A program made the translations under genes and the position numbers. From positions 1-64,000 of the forward strand of contig JASBVS010000028.1 in the NCBI GenBank assembly GCA_029960955.1: DNA of 64,000 nucleotides. The letters are read 5' to 3'. The stretch comes from Bacillota bacterium (GTDB taxonomy: Bacteria; Bacillota; Sulfobacillia; JAIMAT01). Shown here in pieces: positions 9,098 to 21,423 of this stretch (its first letter is position 1; each line of letters begins with the position of its first letter). The notes beneath the pieces are model-generated. The model was not told the origin of the DNA, did no database searches, and saw only the letters and a list, made by a program, of their open reading frames with translations.

Positions 9098-9305
9098 GTG
9101 AACACCTCCGCCCGCTCTGACGCCTCGATCGGAAGGAAGTTCCGGGGATGCCAGCTTCCTCTCCGCGCGCCAGCTTTCCGCTCCTCTTCTTGCGCTTGAC
9201 GCGCCGAGGCGGAACTCCCAGCTTCGCAGGCGCGGCCGGCCGGCAAGCTACTCCCGGACCGGCGGCTTCCACCCGGGAAGCCCGGTCGGGTGAGGCGATG
9301 GTCCG

Positions 9306-10361
9306 ATGGTCCGAGGAAGCCCCGTCCTGACGTTGGTTCTTGCGCTGGCGACCGTTTTCGCCGGCTGTCTCCCCGCCGCTCCCGCGCGCCCCCCCGGCGC
9401 CGGCCGGACGGGCGGCGCCATGACCCGCCCGGCGCCCCGGGCCGAGGCGCAGGCGAAAGCCCCGGCCGCGCCCGAGGCCGGGGGGCAGGCGAAGGGAGCT
9501 CCGCCCGGCGACGACGAGAGCCGCCGCACGGGCGTGGCGGGCGGCGCGCCGGCGGGGGCCGGGGATCCCCGCGTGCAGGCCCTGCTGGAGCAGTACCGGT
9601 TGAAGGTCCCCATGGGGACCTTCCGCACCCACTACGGTCATGCCAGCGCCTCCCAGGCCGGCAACATCGAGCTGACGGCGCGGCGGCTGAACGGCCAGGT
9701 GGTCCCCCCGGGCCAGGTCTTCTCGATGAACGGCCGGCTGGGACCCTACGACCGCGCCCACGGCTACGGCGAAGGCCGCATGTTCCTCGGCGACCGGATC
9801 GTGCCCAGCATCGGCGGCGGCGTATGCCAGGTGGCCAGCACCCTCTTCAACGCGGTGATGCTGGCCGGCCTGCCGGTCGTGGAGCGGCACCTCCACGGGC
9901 TTCTGGTGCCCTACCTGCCGCCCGGGCAGGACGCCACCGTCGCCGAGGAAGCGGGGTTGGACTTCCGCTTCCGCAACGACCGCGCCTATCCGGTCGTGAT
10001 CGCGGCCGACGCGCTTCCCGGTCGCTGGCTGCGCGTCACGATCTGGGGCCGTGAGGCGCCGCCGCAGCTGCTCTGGGAGCACCAGGTCCTCGGCGAGAAG
10101 CCCGCGCCGGTGGAGCGCGTGCCAGCCGGGTCGGAGCCGGCCGGCGGGGAGCCGCTCCCGGACGGGAGCCGGCTGCTGGCGCCCGGCCAGCCGGGCCTGA
10201 CGGTCCACAGCTGGGTCGTCCGCACCGGACCTCAGGGACGGCAGCGGATCGACCTCGGCGTCCACACCTACCAGCCCAGCCCGCGGATCATCCAGCTTCC
10301 GCACGGCTCCCGGGGGAGAGACGGCGGCGGGCCAGGCGTAGGCCGACCCCGGGCCGCATAG
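9306..10361 (+). CDS. VanW family protein, exported
   Basis: 351 residues. Residues 1-20 form a signal peptide ending FAGC, an imperfect lipobox, so a lipoprotein is possible. A Pro/Ala-rich linker follows. The VanW domain shows GNIELTARRLNGQVVPPGQV, IGGGVCQVASTLFNA and DFRFRNDRAYPVVI. VanW domains occur in vancomycin-resistance clusters and in many Gram-positive envelope proteins. Their activity is not settled. The role here is inferred to be envelope-related. Start at ATG 9306; another ATG lies at 9298 out of frame. Confidence 0.85.
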   Translation: MVRGSPVLTLVLALATVFAGCLPAAPARPPGAGRTGGAMTRPAPRAEAQAKAPAAPEAGGQAKGAPPGDDESRRTGVAGGAPAGAGDPRVQALLEQYRLKVPMGTFRTHYGHASASQAGNIELTARRLNGQVVPPGQVFSMNGRLGPYDRAHGYGEGRMFLGDRIVPSIGGGVCQVASTLFNAVMLAGLPVVERHLHGLLVPYLPPGQDATVAEEAGLDFRFRNDRAYPVVIAADALPGRWLRVTIWGREAPPQLLWEHQVLGEKPAPVERVPAGSEPAGGEPLPDGSRLLAPGQPGLTVHSWVVRTGPQGRQRIDLGVHTYQPSPRIIQLPHGSRGRDGGGPGVGRPRAA

Positions 10362-10387
10362 AGGAGATAGGCGGTGGGGATGGCTTC

Positions 10388-11275
10388 TTGCCGCCGGCTC
10401 TCCTCCTGGCTGCGCGGATCCTCTTCCTGGCCGGCGAGCAGGTTCTGGTCAAGCGCCTGGCCGGGCGGGCGGCGGGCGAGCTCGCGGTCGCCTTCCTCTT
10501 CTTCGCCTGGGCGACGGCGGCGCTCCTCCCGTTCGCGCTCTGGGCGGCGACCGGCCCGGGGGCCGCCGGCGGGCCAGCGGAGCTGGCGCGGCTGGCGCGG
10601 CGGCTGCCGGACCTCGTCGCGGCCGGCCTGGTCTACACGGCCGCCTTCACGCTCTACGTGGCCGGGCTGGTCAGGGGCGAGCTGAGCCGTGTCGCCCCTC
10701 TCGGCACGGTCAACCAGCTGATGCTCCTGGTGCTGGCGGTCGGCTTCGGCGGCGAGCGGCCCGGCGCCGGCCGGCTGGCCGGGATGGCGCTGATGGCGGC
10801 GGGGACGGCGGCGCTGCTGCGTCCCGGCCGGGGAGCCGGTCGCCCGGCGGGCCGGGACGAAGGCTGGGCCGCCTGGGCGACGGTCGGCTACGGCGTGCTG
10901 GCGGCGGCGGCGCGTCTGATGGACCGCGAGGCGGCCGCCGGCCTGGACCCCGTCCTCTACGCGACCGCCGTCGACGCCCAGGTCGCCTTCTGGACGGGGT
11001 TGGCCGTCACCCTCCGGCGGGAGTGGGGCGAGGCGGGGAGGCTCCTGCGCGAGCGCAGCCGGGAGACGGTGGGGGCCGGGCTGGCCAACGCCTACTCGTA
11101 TCTCTTCCTGGTGCTCCTCCTGCCGCGGCTCCCCCTGACGGTCCTCGAGCCGGCCAGCTCGCTCGCCTCGCTGGTGGCCGCCTTGGGCGGCGTCCTGCTG
11201 GGCGGCGAGAGCTGGCAGGGGAAGGCGCTCCCCGCTTGCCTGATGCTGGCCGGCTCCTGGTTTCTCGCGGCGTAG
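10388..11275 (+). CDS. EamA/DMT-like multi-spanning membrane transporter
   Basis: 295 residues with about ten short hydrophobic segments arranged as two similar halves. Small residues such as GLVYTAAFTLYVAGLV and the ending PASSLASLVAALGGVLLGGE resemble the EamA drug/metabolite transporter superfamily. The TTG at 10388 is used because GGTGGGGA lies about 8 bases upstream. The frame has no ATG or GTG nearby. The substrate is unknown. Downstream of the VanW gene with a 26-base gap, so probably co-transcribed. Confidence 0.65.
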   Translation: MPPALLLAARILFLAGEQVLVKRLAGRAAGELAVAFLFFAWATAALLPFALWAATGPGAAGGPAELARLARRLPDLVAAGLVYTAAFTLYVAGLVRGELSRVAPLGTVNQLMLLVLAVGFGGERPGAGRLAGMALMAAGTAALLRPGRGAGRPAGRDEGWAAWATVGYGVLAAAARLMDREAAAGLDPVLYATAVDAQVAFWTGLAVTLRREWGEAGRLLRERSRETVGAGLANAYSYLFLVLLLPRLPLTVLEPASSLASLVAALGGVLLGGESWQGKALPACLMLAGSWFLAA

Positions 11276-11341
11276 CGGCCGGCGGCCGGCCGCTCCTTCC
11301 CGCCCCGCGCGCGGGGGTCGGTTCGAAGGGGGAGGGACGCC

Positions 11342-12220
11342 GTGAAGACGGTCTTCTTCAGCACGGGTGGCCGCGCCTGGTGGAAGCTCCTGCTGGCTTG
11401 CACGGGCGCCGTGGTGGCGCTGGCCGCCTTGGGCTCGCTGGCCCGCGGCCCGGTGCCGGAGAGGGCGACGCTGGCGCCCGCTTCGCCCGGTCCCGGAGCG
11501 CCGCCCCCGCCGCGCCTCCCGGCTCCCCGGCAGGCACCCCCGGTGGTGACCGTCGCCCGCCCCGGCGACCACCTGGTCGCGCTCACCTTCGACGACGGGC
11601 CGGACCCGCGCTTCACGCCCCAGATCCTCGCGTTGCTGGGCCGCTACCGCGCCCACGCCACCTTCTTCGTCATCGGCAAGGAGGCCGAGCAGCATCCCGA
11701 CCTGGTCCGCGCCGTGGCAGCCGCCGGCAACGAGCTGGCGGTCCACGGCTGGAGCCACACCAGCTTCCAGCGCATGAGCGCCGCCGCCATGGAGCGGGAG
11801 CTGGTGCAGTCGAGCCGGCTCATCCAGCGCCTGACCGGCCGGCGGCCGCGCCTCTTCCGGCCGCCGTACGGCCGGTTCAACCCCACCGTCCTGCGCGTCG
11901 CCTCCGGCCTCGGCCTGACCGTGGTCCTCTGGACGCCCGGCCACGACCCCTTCGACTGGGCGGGCGCCCTGCCGGGCCTGATCGTGCAGCGCTGCTGCAG
12001 CCGGATCCAGGGCGGCGAGATCATCCTTCTCCACGACGGGGGCGGCGACCGGCGGAACACGGTGCGCGCGCTGGGCACGATCCTGGAACGGCTGCGCGCG
12101 GGACACTACGACGTCGTCACCGTCAGCGAGATGCTGGCGCGGGCGGCCGGGCCGGAGGCGGGGGCGGGGGCGGGGCCGGCGCCCGCGCCGCCACGGGCGA
12201 CGGGTTCCGGCTCGCGTTGA
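11342..12220 (+). CDS. Polysaccharide deacetylase (NodB domain)
   Basis: Predicted to remove N-acetyl groups from peptidoglycan or another polysaccharide outside the membrane. 292 residues. A membrane anchor spans about 13-36 and a Pro-rich linker follows. The NodB motifs are LTFDDGPDPRF (catalytic Asp plus metal Asp), HGWSHT (metal His pair), RPPYGRFNP and LHDGGGDR. All key residues are present. GTG start with GGGGGAGGG upstream. In spore formers such enzymes modify cortex or wall, but the sequence does not specify which. Confidence 0.88.
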   Translation: MKTVFFSTGGRAWWKLLLACTGAVVALAALGSLARGPVPERATLAPASPGPGAPPPPRLPAPRQAPPVVTVARPGDHLVALTFDDGPDPRFTPQILALLGRYRAHATFFVIGKEAEQHPDLVRAVAAAGNELAVHGWSHTSFQRMSAAAMERELVQSSRLIQRLTGRRPRLFRPPYGRFNPTVLRVASGLGLTVVLWTPGHDPFDWAGALPGLIVQRCCSRIQGGEIILLHDGGGDRRNTVRALGTILERLRAGHYDVVTVSEMLARAAGPEAGAGAGPAPAPPRATGSGSR

Positions 12221-12246
12221 CACCCTTTGCGGCGCATAGCTAGACT
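12217..12246 (+). promoter_or_regulatory. Sigma-A-type promoter for pyrG
   Basis: A perfect TTGACA at 12217-12222 overlaps the deacetylase stop codon. TAGACT lies at 12241-12246 with an 18-bp spacer. A GCCCGGG/CCCGGGC hairpin (12263-12280) follows in the leader, without a U-tract, so a Bacillus-type pyrG attenuator is not evident. Confidence 0.6.
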
Positions 12247-12298
12247 GGGGGTCGGCCGGCAGGCCCGGGAGACCCCGGGCGGTCCCGCCTCGTTCTGA

Positions 12299-15151
<2,853 letters not shown>

Positions 15152-15155
<4 letters not shown>

Positions 15156-15361
15156 GCGGGCGGCTCCCGCGGGAGGAGCGGACGGCCTCGGCCCGGCAGG
15201 CGCTCGAGCGGCTCGGTGCGATGCTGATCCGGCCCCGTCGCCTCCTGGCCGCGCTGGGCGAGGAAGAGACCGCCGAGCGGGCGGCGGTGCGGGCGCTCGG
15301 CTACGAGGTGGGCGTCGCCGCCGCCATCCTCGGCGGGCTCAGCCGGGCGGCCGCGAGCACG
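15152..15361 (+). pseudogene. Truncated ORF after sppA, possibly a Yip1-like remnant
   Basis: A GTG overlaps the sppA stop. About 70 codons look coding (high GC at third positions), ending near the point where the antisense pyrG relic begins. The pattern [18 protein letters not shown] resembles the N-terminus of Yip1-domain proteins. The expected transmembrane part is missing, and the frame degenerates into Pro/Arg-rich sequence that finally overlaps the aldolase gene. I read it as a gene cut by a rearrangement. The Yip1 assignment is tentative. Confidence 0.35.
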
Positions 15362-15583
15362 GGCGGCCGCTCGCTCCCCGGCGGCGTCGCCCGGATCTTC
15401 CCTCCGGCGCCTCGATCGCCGGAGCCGCCGGGGACGAGGATGCCGGCGACGCCGGCCAAGGCCTCCCCTCGCCGCCCGCCTCGAGGGGCCTTCCGCCGCC
15501 ACCCAGCGCAGCCGGACCTCGGCGCCGAGGGCGCTCCCGGCGTGCTTCACCAGCGCTTCGACGAACCGGCGGCGGTCGCACAA
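15345..15583 (-). pseudogene. Degenerate antisense fragment of a second CTP synthase gene
   Basis: On the minus strand from 15583, one frame reads [20 protein letters not shown] then WVAAEG. After a frame change near 15470 it reads [19 protein letters not shown] then AGGKIRA. Together these align with the start of the glutaminase domain of PyrG (VEALxHAG, VxxxWxxAE, GIxVPGGFGDRGxxGKIxA). The fragment lacks the catalytic Cys and everything after it. The intact pyrG nearby has a different form of this segment, so this is not a recent duplicate of it. Homology is judged by eye. Confidence 0.65.
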
Positions 15584-15594
15584 GAGGTGCCCGC

Positions 15595-16269
15595 ATGCAG
15601 ATCTTCCTGGATACGGCCAACATCGACGAGATCCGGCGCGCCGCGGAGTGGGGCATACTGGACGGCGTTACGACCAATCCTACCCTCGTGGCGCGCGAGG
15701 GCGTCCCGTTCTTCGAGCGCCTGCGCGAGATCGCGGCCATCGTCGACGGCCCGGTGAGCGCCGAGGTGACGGCGACCGACGCGGCCGGCATGATCGAACA
15801 GGGCCGCGAGCTCGCGGGCTTGGCCGGGAACATCGTGGTCAAGATTCCGATCGGCGAGGAAGGGCTGCGCGCCGTCCGGGCGCTGAGCCGGGAAGGGATC
15901 CGGGTCAACGTCACCCTGATCTTCAACGCGAATCAGGCCCTGCTGGCGGCCAAGGCGGGGGCGACCTTCGTCTCGCCCTTCGCGGGCCGGCTGGACGACA
16001 TCGGGCATGATGGAATGGCCGTCGTGCGGCAGATCCGGGAAATCTTCCGACTGCATAACATCGACACGAAAGTTCTTGCGGCCAGCATTCGACACCCGCT
16101 TCACGTCACGGAGGCGGCTCTGGCCGGCGCGGACGTGGCGACGGTGCCGTTCGCCGTGCTGCAGGCGATGCTGGCGCATCCGCTGACGGATCGGGGATTG
16201 GAGCGCTTCCTGCGCGACTGGGAGAAGGTCTACGGGACGCAGGTCCAGGAGACGGCGGGCAGGGCGTAG
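15595..16269 (+). CDS. Fructose-6-phosphate aldolase / transaldolase (TalC type)
   Basis: 224 residues, the short single-barrel transaldolase size. It begins [14 protein letters not shown], then [24 protein letters not shown] and [15 protein letters not shown] with the Schiff-base lysine, then [20 protein letters not shown]. Known members act either as transaldolase in the pentose phosphate pathway or as fructose-6-phosphate aldolase. Sequence alone does not settle which. GAGGTG lies 5 bases before the ATG. In Bacillus a homologue also lies close to rho, so the position is conserved. Confidence 0.92.
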   Translation: MQIFLDTANIDEIRRAAEWGILDGVTTNPTLVAREGVPFFERLREIAAIVDGPVSAEVTATDAAGMIEQGRELAGLAGNIVVKIPIGEEGLRAVRALSREGIRVNVTLIFNANQALLAAKAGATFVSPFAGRLDDIGHDGMAVVRQIREIFRLHNIDTKVLAASIRHPLHVTEAALAGADVATVPFAVLQAMLAHPLTDRGLERFLRDWEKVYGTQVQETAGRA

Positions 16270-16487
16270 CGAGGCGACGCATGCACGCGCGGCACCCGTG
16301 TATGCTACACTAGGCTAGGCGAAAACGGACCCCCTGTCCCGTTCTGTACCGTGATTCACCTACGTATTCCCAATCATGGCCCCAGCCGGAACGACGCGAG
16401 CCGGCAGCGAGGCGGCGACGCCCCGGCGGCTCGCCCGGTACGATCGGCGATCGTGGCCGACGGATCACCACCTCACGGGAGAAGGCA
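16270..16487. other. Upstream region of rho with an extended -10-like element
   Basis: TGCTACACT at 16303-16311 has the TG-N-TANANT form of an extended -10. No good -35 is seen. The following ~170-base leader is C-rich in places, which would suit Rho-dependent autoregulation as known for rho genes, but I see no specific attenuator. Confidence 0.3.
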
Positions 16488-17789
16488 GTGAAAACCAGAA
16501 CGATGACCACCAAGACCAAGCCCGCCGCGGGCTCCAACCTTGCCCTCGAGGACCTCGAGGCCATGACTCTCCCGCAGCTCTACCATCTCGCCAAGGAACT
16601 CGAGCTCAGCGGCTACTCCAGCCTGAGGAAGCGCGAGCTGATCTTCGAGATCCTCAAGGCGAAGACGGAGAAGGACGGGCTCATCTTCGCCCGCGGGATC
16701 CTCGACATCATGCCGGAGGGTTTCGGCTTCCTGAGGGCCATGAGCTACCTGCCGAGCGACGAGGACATCTACGTCTCGCCCTCGCAGATCCGCCGCTTCA
16801 ACCTGCGGACGGGCGACGAGGTCCAGGGCCAGGCGCGGAAGCCGAAGGAAGGCGAGCGGTACTTCGGCCTGTTGCGGGTGGAGGCGGTCAACGGGGTCAG
16901 CCCGGAGGTGGCGGCCGACCGGATCTTCTTCGACAACCTGACCCCCGTCCATCCCAACCAGCGTTACAAGCTGGAGACGACGACCCACGAGCTCTCGACC
17001 CGCATCATCGACCTCGTCGCGCCGGTCGGGAAGGGACAGAGGGGCCTCATCGTCTCCCCGCCCAAGGGCGGCAAGACGGTCCTTCTCAAGAAGATCGCCA
17101 ACGCGATCGCGACGAACTACCCGGAAGTCGTGCTCATCGTCCTCCTCATCGACGAGCGACCCGAGGAAGTGACCGACATGGAACGGTCGGTCCGCGCCGA
17201 GGTGCTCGCCTCCACCTTCGACAACCCGCCCGAGACGCACATCAAGCTGGCCGACATGGTGCTGGAGCGGGCCAAGCGGCTGGTCGAACACAAGCGGGAC
17301 GTGGTCATCCTCCTGGACAGCATCACCCGCCTGGCGCGCGCCAACAACGTGGTGGTCGCGCCCAGCGGGCGGACGCTCTCGGGCGGGTTGGACCCGGCCG
17401 CGCTCATCCGGCCGAAGCGCTTCTTCGGTGCCGCGCGCAACGTGGAGGAGGGCGGCAGCCTGACCATCATCGGCACGTCGCTGGTGGAGACGGGCAGCCG
17501 CCTCGACGACGTGATCTACGAGGAGTTCAAGGGCACGGGCAACATGGAGCTGATCCTGGACCGGAGCCTGGCCGAACGCCGCCTCTTCCCCGCCATCGAC
17601 ATCAAGCGCTCGGGGACCCGCCGCGAGGAGCTCCTTCTCAGCAAGGAGGAGCTCGAGGTGATGTGGGCCTTCCGGCGGACCACCCACGCCATGGATGCGG
17701 GCAAGGTGCTGGAGATCCTGAAGGACAGGCTCGCCAAGACGCGGAGCAACGCCGAGTTCTTCGAGCTCCTGCGCCGCGAGACCGCCTGA
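16488..17789 (+). CDS. rho: Transcription termination factor Rho
   Basis: RNA-dependent helicase that terminates transcription. 433 residues. An N-terminal Rho-N helix domain (about 20-65) carries LYHLAKELELSGYSSLRKRE. The cold-shock RNA-binding domain follows (GILDIMPEGFGFLR). Walker A is PPKGGKTVLLKK; then come LLIDERPEEVTDM, the Q-loop region LDSITRLARANN and GGSLTIIGTSLVETGS. All core motifs are intact. GTG start with GGAGAAGG upstream. First gene of a rho-rpmE unit ended by a strong terminator at 18129. Confidence 0.96.
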   Translation: MKTRTMTTKTKPAAGSNLALEDLEAMTLPQLYHLAKELELSGYSSLRKRELIFEILKAKTEKDGLIFARGILDIMPEGFGFLRAMSYLPSDEDIYVSPSQIRRFNLRTGDEVQGQARKPKEGERYFGLLRVEAVNGVSPEVAADRIFFDNLTPVHPNQRYKLETTTHELSTRIIDLVAPVGKGQRGLIVSPPKGGKTVLLKKIANAIATNYPEVVLIVLLIDERPEEVTDMERSVRAEVLASTFDNPPETHIKLADMVLERAKRLVEHKRDVVILLDSITRLARANNVVVAPSGRTLSGGLDPAALIRPKRFFGAARNVEEGGSLTIIGTSLVETGSRLDDVIYEEFKGTGNMELILDRSLAERRLFPAIDIKRSGTRREELLLSKEELEVMWAFRRTTHAMDAGKVLEILKDRLAKTRSNAEFFELLRRETA

Positions 17790-17900
17790 ACTCCGAGACA
17801 GCCGCGCTTCCTTGTGCTAGACTACGTCCCGTCCGCCCGGGAGAGGGCGGAAGGCTGTGCCGCGCGGCACGCCTGGCAGCCGGAAAAGGGTGGTAGGACC

Positions 17901-18116
17901 ATGAAGCCGGAGATCCATCCGACGTGGTACGAGAAGGCACGCATCGTCTGCTCCTGCGGCGCCGTCTACGAAGTCGGATCGACCAAGCGGGAGATGCGCG
18001 TGGAAGTCTGCCGCCGCTGCCACCCCTTCTTCACCGGACAGCAGCGGATCGTGGACACCGGCGGGCGGGTGGAGCGGTTCCGCAGGAAGTACGCCGGCAC
18101 CGGCGCGGCGCGCTAG
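17901..18116 (+). CDS. rpmE: 50S ribosomal protein L31, zinc-binding type
   Basis: 71 residues. The four-cysteine set (CSC near residue 17-19 and CRRC near 38-41) marks the zinc-binding C+ form. It begins [20 protein letters not shown] and ends with RVERFRRKY. The ATG at 17901 has GGTAGGA upstream. The longer frame from 17814 lacks conservation before this point. Neighbours rho and prfA are the usual ones in Bacillota. Confidence 0.96.
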   Translation: MKPEIHPTWYEKARIVCSCGAVYEVGSTKREMRVEVCRRCHPFFTGQQRIVDTGGRVERFRRKYAGTGAAR

Positions 18117-18128
18117 CGGGGGCGAGGC

Positions 18129-18155
18129 GGGCAGAGCGGGGGCTCTGCCCTTTTT
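18129..18155 (+). terminator. Intrinsic terminator after rpmE
   Basis: GGGCAGAGC and GCTCTGCCC form a perfect 9-bp stem with a GGGG loop, followed by TTTTT. It separates rho-rpmE from the prfA operon. Confidence 0.92.
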
Positions 18156-18215
18156 GTCGCCTTCGCGAGCCGTCGCGGGCGCCGGGCCCGCCGGCGTCCA
18201 GGAAGGGGGTGCGAC

Positions 18216-19286
18216 ATGGAGACGCAGAACCTCGAGAGCATCCGCGCCCGCTACGCCGAACTGCAGGCGGCGCTGACCGATTCCGCCGTCCTCGCCGACC
18301 CGCGGCGGCTCCAGGAAGTGATGCGCGAGCGCGGCCGCCTCGAGCGCATCCTGGAGGAGGCGGCGCGCCTGGAGGGCCTCCGCTCCGAACTGGCGACGGC
18401 CGAGGGACTCCTGGCGGCCGAGGAGGAGCCGGGCGAGCGGGCCTGGCTGGAGGCGGAGAGGGAGCGGCTGCGCGGCGAGGTGGAGGGGGCGGAGCGGGAG
18501 CTGCAACGGATGCTGCTTCCTCCCGATCCGCGCGACGCGCGGAACGTCATCGTCGAGATCCGCGCCGGCACCGGCGGCGAGGAGGCGGCGCTCTTCGCGG
18601 CCGACCTCCTGCGCATGTACCTGCGCTACGCGGAGCGCCGGGGCTGGCGGGCGCAGATGCTCTCCAGCAACGAGACGGGGATCGGCGGCTACAAGGAGGC
18701 CATCCTCTCCGTCGAGGGCGAGGGCGCGTACAGCCGCCTGAAGTTCGAGAGCGGGGTGCACCGCGTGCAGCGCGTGCCCGCCACCGAGTCGGCGGGCCGG
18801 ATCCACACCTCGACCGCCACGGTCGCCGTGCTGGCCGAGGCCGACGAGGTCGAGGTGGAGATCGCCCCCGAAGACCTGGAGATCGACACGTTCCGGGCCG
18901 GCGGCCACGGCGGCCAGAACGTCAACAAGGTGGAGACCGCCATCCGCATCGTCCACAAGCCGACGGGGATCGTCGTCACCTGCCAGGACGAGCGTTCGCA
19001 GTACAAGAACAAGCAGCGCGCGCTGCGCATCCTGCGCGCGCGGCTCCTCGAGATGGCGGAGTCGGAGAAGGCGGGGCGGGAGGCGGCCGAGCGGCGGGCG
19101 CAGGTGGGAAGCGGCGAACGGAGCGAGAAGATCCGGACGTACAACTTCCCCCAGTCGCGGGTGACCGACCACCGCATCAACCTGACGCTCTACCGGCTGG
19201 AGGAAGTCCTCGACGGCGACCTCGACCCGCTCATCGAGCCGCTCATCGAGCATTTCACGGCGGCGCGCCTGCGGGCGCTCGGCTGA
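18216..19286 (+). CDS. prfA: Peptide chain release factor 1
   Basis: Recognises UAA and UAG and triggers peptide release. 356 residues. The peptidyl-transferase motif is [14 protein letters not shown]. The codon-recognition tripeptide PAT in [16 protein letters not shown] marks RF1 rather than RF2. AGGAAGGGGG precedes the ATG. It is followed at 28 bases by prmC, which methylates the GGQ glutamine. Confidence 0.96.
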   Translation: METQNLESIRARYAELQAALTDSAVLADPRRLQEVMRERGRLERILEEAARLEGLRSELATAEGLLAAEEEPGERAWLEAERERLRGEVEGAERELQRMLLPPDPRDARNVIVEIRAGTGGEEAALFAADLLRMYLRYAERRGWRAQMLSSNETGIGGYKEAILSVEGEGAYSRLKFESGVHRVQRVPATESAGRIHTSTATVAVLAEADEVEVEIAPEDLEIDTFRAGGHGGQNVNKVETAIRIVHKPTGIVVTCQDERSQYKNKQRALRILRARLLEMAESEKAGREAAERRAQVGSGERSEKIRTYNFPQSRVTDHRINLTLYRLEEVLDGDLDPLIEPLIEHFTAARLRALG

Positions 19287-19314
19287 ACCCGCGGAGCGAG
19301 GCGCGGAGGAGCGG

Positions 19315-20247
19315 ATGACGACGGCGGGTGCCCTGCTCGAGGAGGCGCGGCGGCGCCTGGACGCGGCCGGCGTGGGAAGGCCGGCCCTGGAGGCGCGGCT
19401 CCTGCTCCAGGCGGTCAGCGGCTGGCCGCCCGAGCGGCTGCTGGCCCACCCGGAGGCGGAGGTCCGGCCCGCCTGGGCGGCGGCCTTCCGGCGCCGGGTC
19501 GAGCGGAGGCTGGCCGGGGAGCCGCTCCAGCTGCTGGTCGGAGGGCGCGAGTGGGCGGGCTTCCTGGTGCGCGTCAACCGGCGCGTGCTGGTGCCGCGCC
19601 CGGAGACGGAGCTCCTGCTGGAGCGCGCCCTGGAGCTCCTGGCTGCGGCGCCGCCCGCGGAGCGGGGGCTGCGCTGGGCGGCCGACCTCGGCACCGGCAG
19701 CGGGGCGCTGGCCGTGGGACTGGCGCTGCGCGGCGGGCCGCGGCTGCGCGTGCTGGCGCTGGAGGCGGAGGCGGGCGCCCTGGCCGTGGCGCGGTGGAAC
19801 GCGGAACGCGCCGGGGTGGCGCGGCGGGTGCGCTTCCTGAGGGGGGACGCGGCCCGCGGCCTGGCGGGGCTGGCGACGGGGCGGCGCGGCGGCCGGCGGG
19901 CGCGCTTCCTCGCCCTGGTGGTGGCCAATCCGCCCTACGTGCCGCCCGAAGAGACGGGGGAGCTGCCGGCGGAGGTCCGTCGCGAGCCGCGGCGCGCGCT
20001 CCTGGCGGGCGAGGGCGGGATCGGCCCCGCCCGGCGCTGGGCGGGCGCCGTCCGGCCGTGGCTCCTGCCGGGCGCCTGGCTGCTCCTGGAGTCCGGCGAG
20101 GCCGCGGCCGGGCGTCTCGCCGGGGCGCTCGACCGCCTGGGCTACCGGGTGACGCGGGTGGGCGCCGACCTGGCGGGGCGCCCGCGCTGGGTCGAGGCGC
20201 GCTGGCCGGGTGGTCGAGAGCTGCCGGCACGCGGCGGATCGGGGTGA
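19315..20247 (+). CDS. prmC: Release factor glutamine methyltransferase PrmC (HemK)
   Basis: SAM-dependent enzyme that methylates the GGQ glutamine of release factors. 310 residues. A helical N-terminal domain is followed by LVPRPETELLLERALELL, the SAM loop DLGTGSGALAVGLAL and the catalytic NPPYVP in VVANPPYVPPEE. Immediately downstream of prfA, its substrate gene. Confidence 0.94.
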   Translation: MTTAGALLEEARRRLDAAGVGRPALEARLLLQAVSGWPPERLLAHPEAEVRPAWAAAFRRRVERRLAGEPLQLLVGGREWAGFLVRVNRRVLVPRPETELLLERALELLAAAPPAERGLRWAADLGTGSGALAVGLALRGGPRLRVLALEAEAGALAVARWNAERAGVARRVRFLRGDAARGLAGLATGRRGGRRARFLALVVANPPYVPPEETGELPAEVRREPRRALLAGEGGIGPARRWAGAVRPWLLPGAWLLLESGEAAAGRLAGALDRLGYRVTRVGADLAGRPRWVEARWPGGRELPARGGSG

Positions 20248-20253
20248 CGGGCG

Positions 20254-21375
20254 TTGGAGACGCGGCGGCTTTCCGGCCGGCGTGAGGAAGAGATCCGGCT
20301 TGCGGCGGCCATCCTGCGCGACGGCGGCCTGGTCGCCTTCCCCACCGAGACCGTCTACGGCCTGGGGGCGGACGCGACCAACCCGCAGGCGGTGCGCGGC
20401 ATCTTCGCCGCCAAGGGTCGGCCGGCGGACAACCCCCTGATCGTGCACGTCACGGGGGCCGAGGCGCTGGACCAGGCGGCGGAGCCGACGACGCTGGCGC
20501 TGGAGCTGGCGCGCCGTTTCTGGCCGGGGCCGCTCACCCTGGTCCTGCCGAAGAGGCCCGGCGTGGCCGACGAGGTGACGGCCGGGTTGAAGACCGTCGG
20601 TGTCCGCGTGCCGGACCACCCGGTGGCGCTGGCGCTCCTGCGCGCCACCGGCCGGCCCGTGGCGGCGCCCAGCGCCAACCGCTCGGGCCGGCCGAGCCCC
20701 ACCACGGCCGAGGACGTCCTGGCCGACCTCGACGGCCGCATCGACGCCGTCCTGGACGGCGGCCCCTGCCGGGTGGGCGTCGAGTCGACCGTGGTCGACC
20801 TGACGGTCCGGCCGGCGGTCGTCCTGCGCGTGGGCGGCCTGCCGCTGGAGGAGCTGCGGCCGTGGCTGCCCGGGCTGGAGATCGACCCGGCCATCCTCGG
20901 GCAGCTGGCGCCGCGGCCGGAGGGGGCGGGGCGGGCGACGGGCGGGGCCGGGGCGGGCGAGGCGACTCCGGCGGGCGCCGCCGCGGGCGCCGGCGAGGGG
21001 AGCTTCCGCCCGCGCGCGCCGGGCATGAAGTACCGGCACTACGCGCCGCGCGTGCCGCTCTTCCTCGTGCGCGGCGAGGCCGGGCGGGTGCGCGAGCGGG
21101 CGGCCGAGATCGTGCGCGAGCTGCGCGCGGGCGGCCGGCGGGTGGCCGTCATCGCCCCGCGGGAGAGCTTGGGATACTATGATGCCGACTTTCGCCTCGA
21201 CCTCGGCCCGCGCGCGGAACCGGCCGCCTGGGCCGCCCGCCTCTTCCGGGCGCTGCGGGAGGCGGAGCGGAGCGGGGCGTCGGCCATCGTCGCCGAGGCG
21301 CCCCCCGCGGAGGGCCTGGGGCTGGCGGTGGCCGAACGGCTGAGCCGCGCGGCCAGCCGGATCGTCGACTGCTGA
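20254..21375 (+). CDS. L-threonylcarbamoyladenylate synthase (Sua5 type)
   Basis: First step of t6A tRNA modification (YwlC in Bacillus). 373 residues. The YrdC domain has VAFPTETVYGLGADATN, KGRPADNPLIVHV and SANRSGRPSPT. A Gly/Ala-rich linker at about residues 215-250 joins a Sua5 C-terminal domain starting PGMKYRHYAPRVPLFL. The presence of that domain marks the Sua5 subtype. TTG start after GGGGTGACGG; the codons just upstream offer no ATG or GTG. Confidence 0.93.
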   Translation: METRRLSGRREEEIRLAAAILRDGGLVAFPTETVYGLGADATNPQAVRGIFAAKGRPADNPLIVHVTGAEALDQAAEPTTLALELARRFWPGPLTLVLPKRPGVADEVTAGLKTVGVRVPDHPVALALLRATGRPVAAPSANRSGRPSPTTAEDVLADLDGRIDAVLDGGPCRVGVESTVVDLTVRPAVVLRVGGLPLEELRPWLPGLEIDPAILGQLAPRPEGAGRATGGAGAGEATPAGAAAGAGEGSFRPRAPGMKYRHYAPRVPLFLVRGEAGRVRERAAEIVRELRAGGRRVAVIAPRESLGYYDADFRLDLGPRAEPAAWAARLFRALREAERSGASAIVAEAPPAEGLGLAVAERLSRAASRIVDC

Positions 21376-21423
21376 AGGCCTGGCGCGGGGGCGGGCGAGC
21401 GCCGGGCGGGAGGTGGGCACGGC

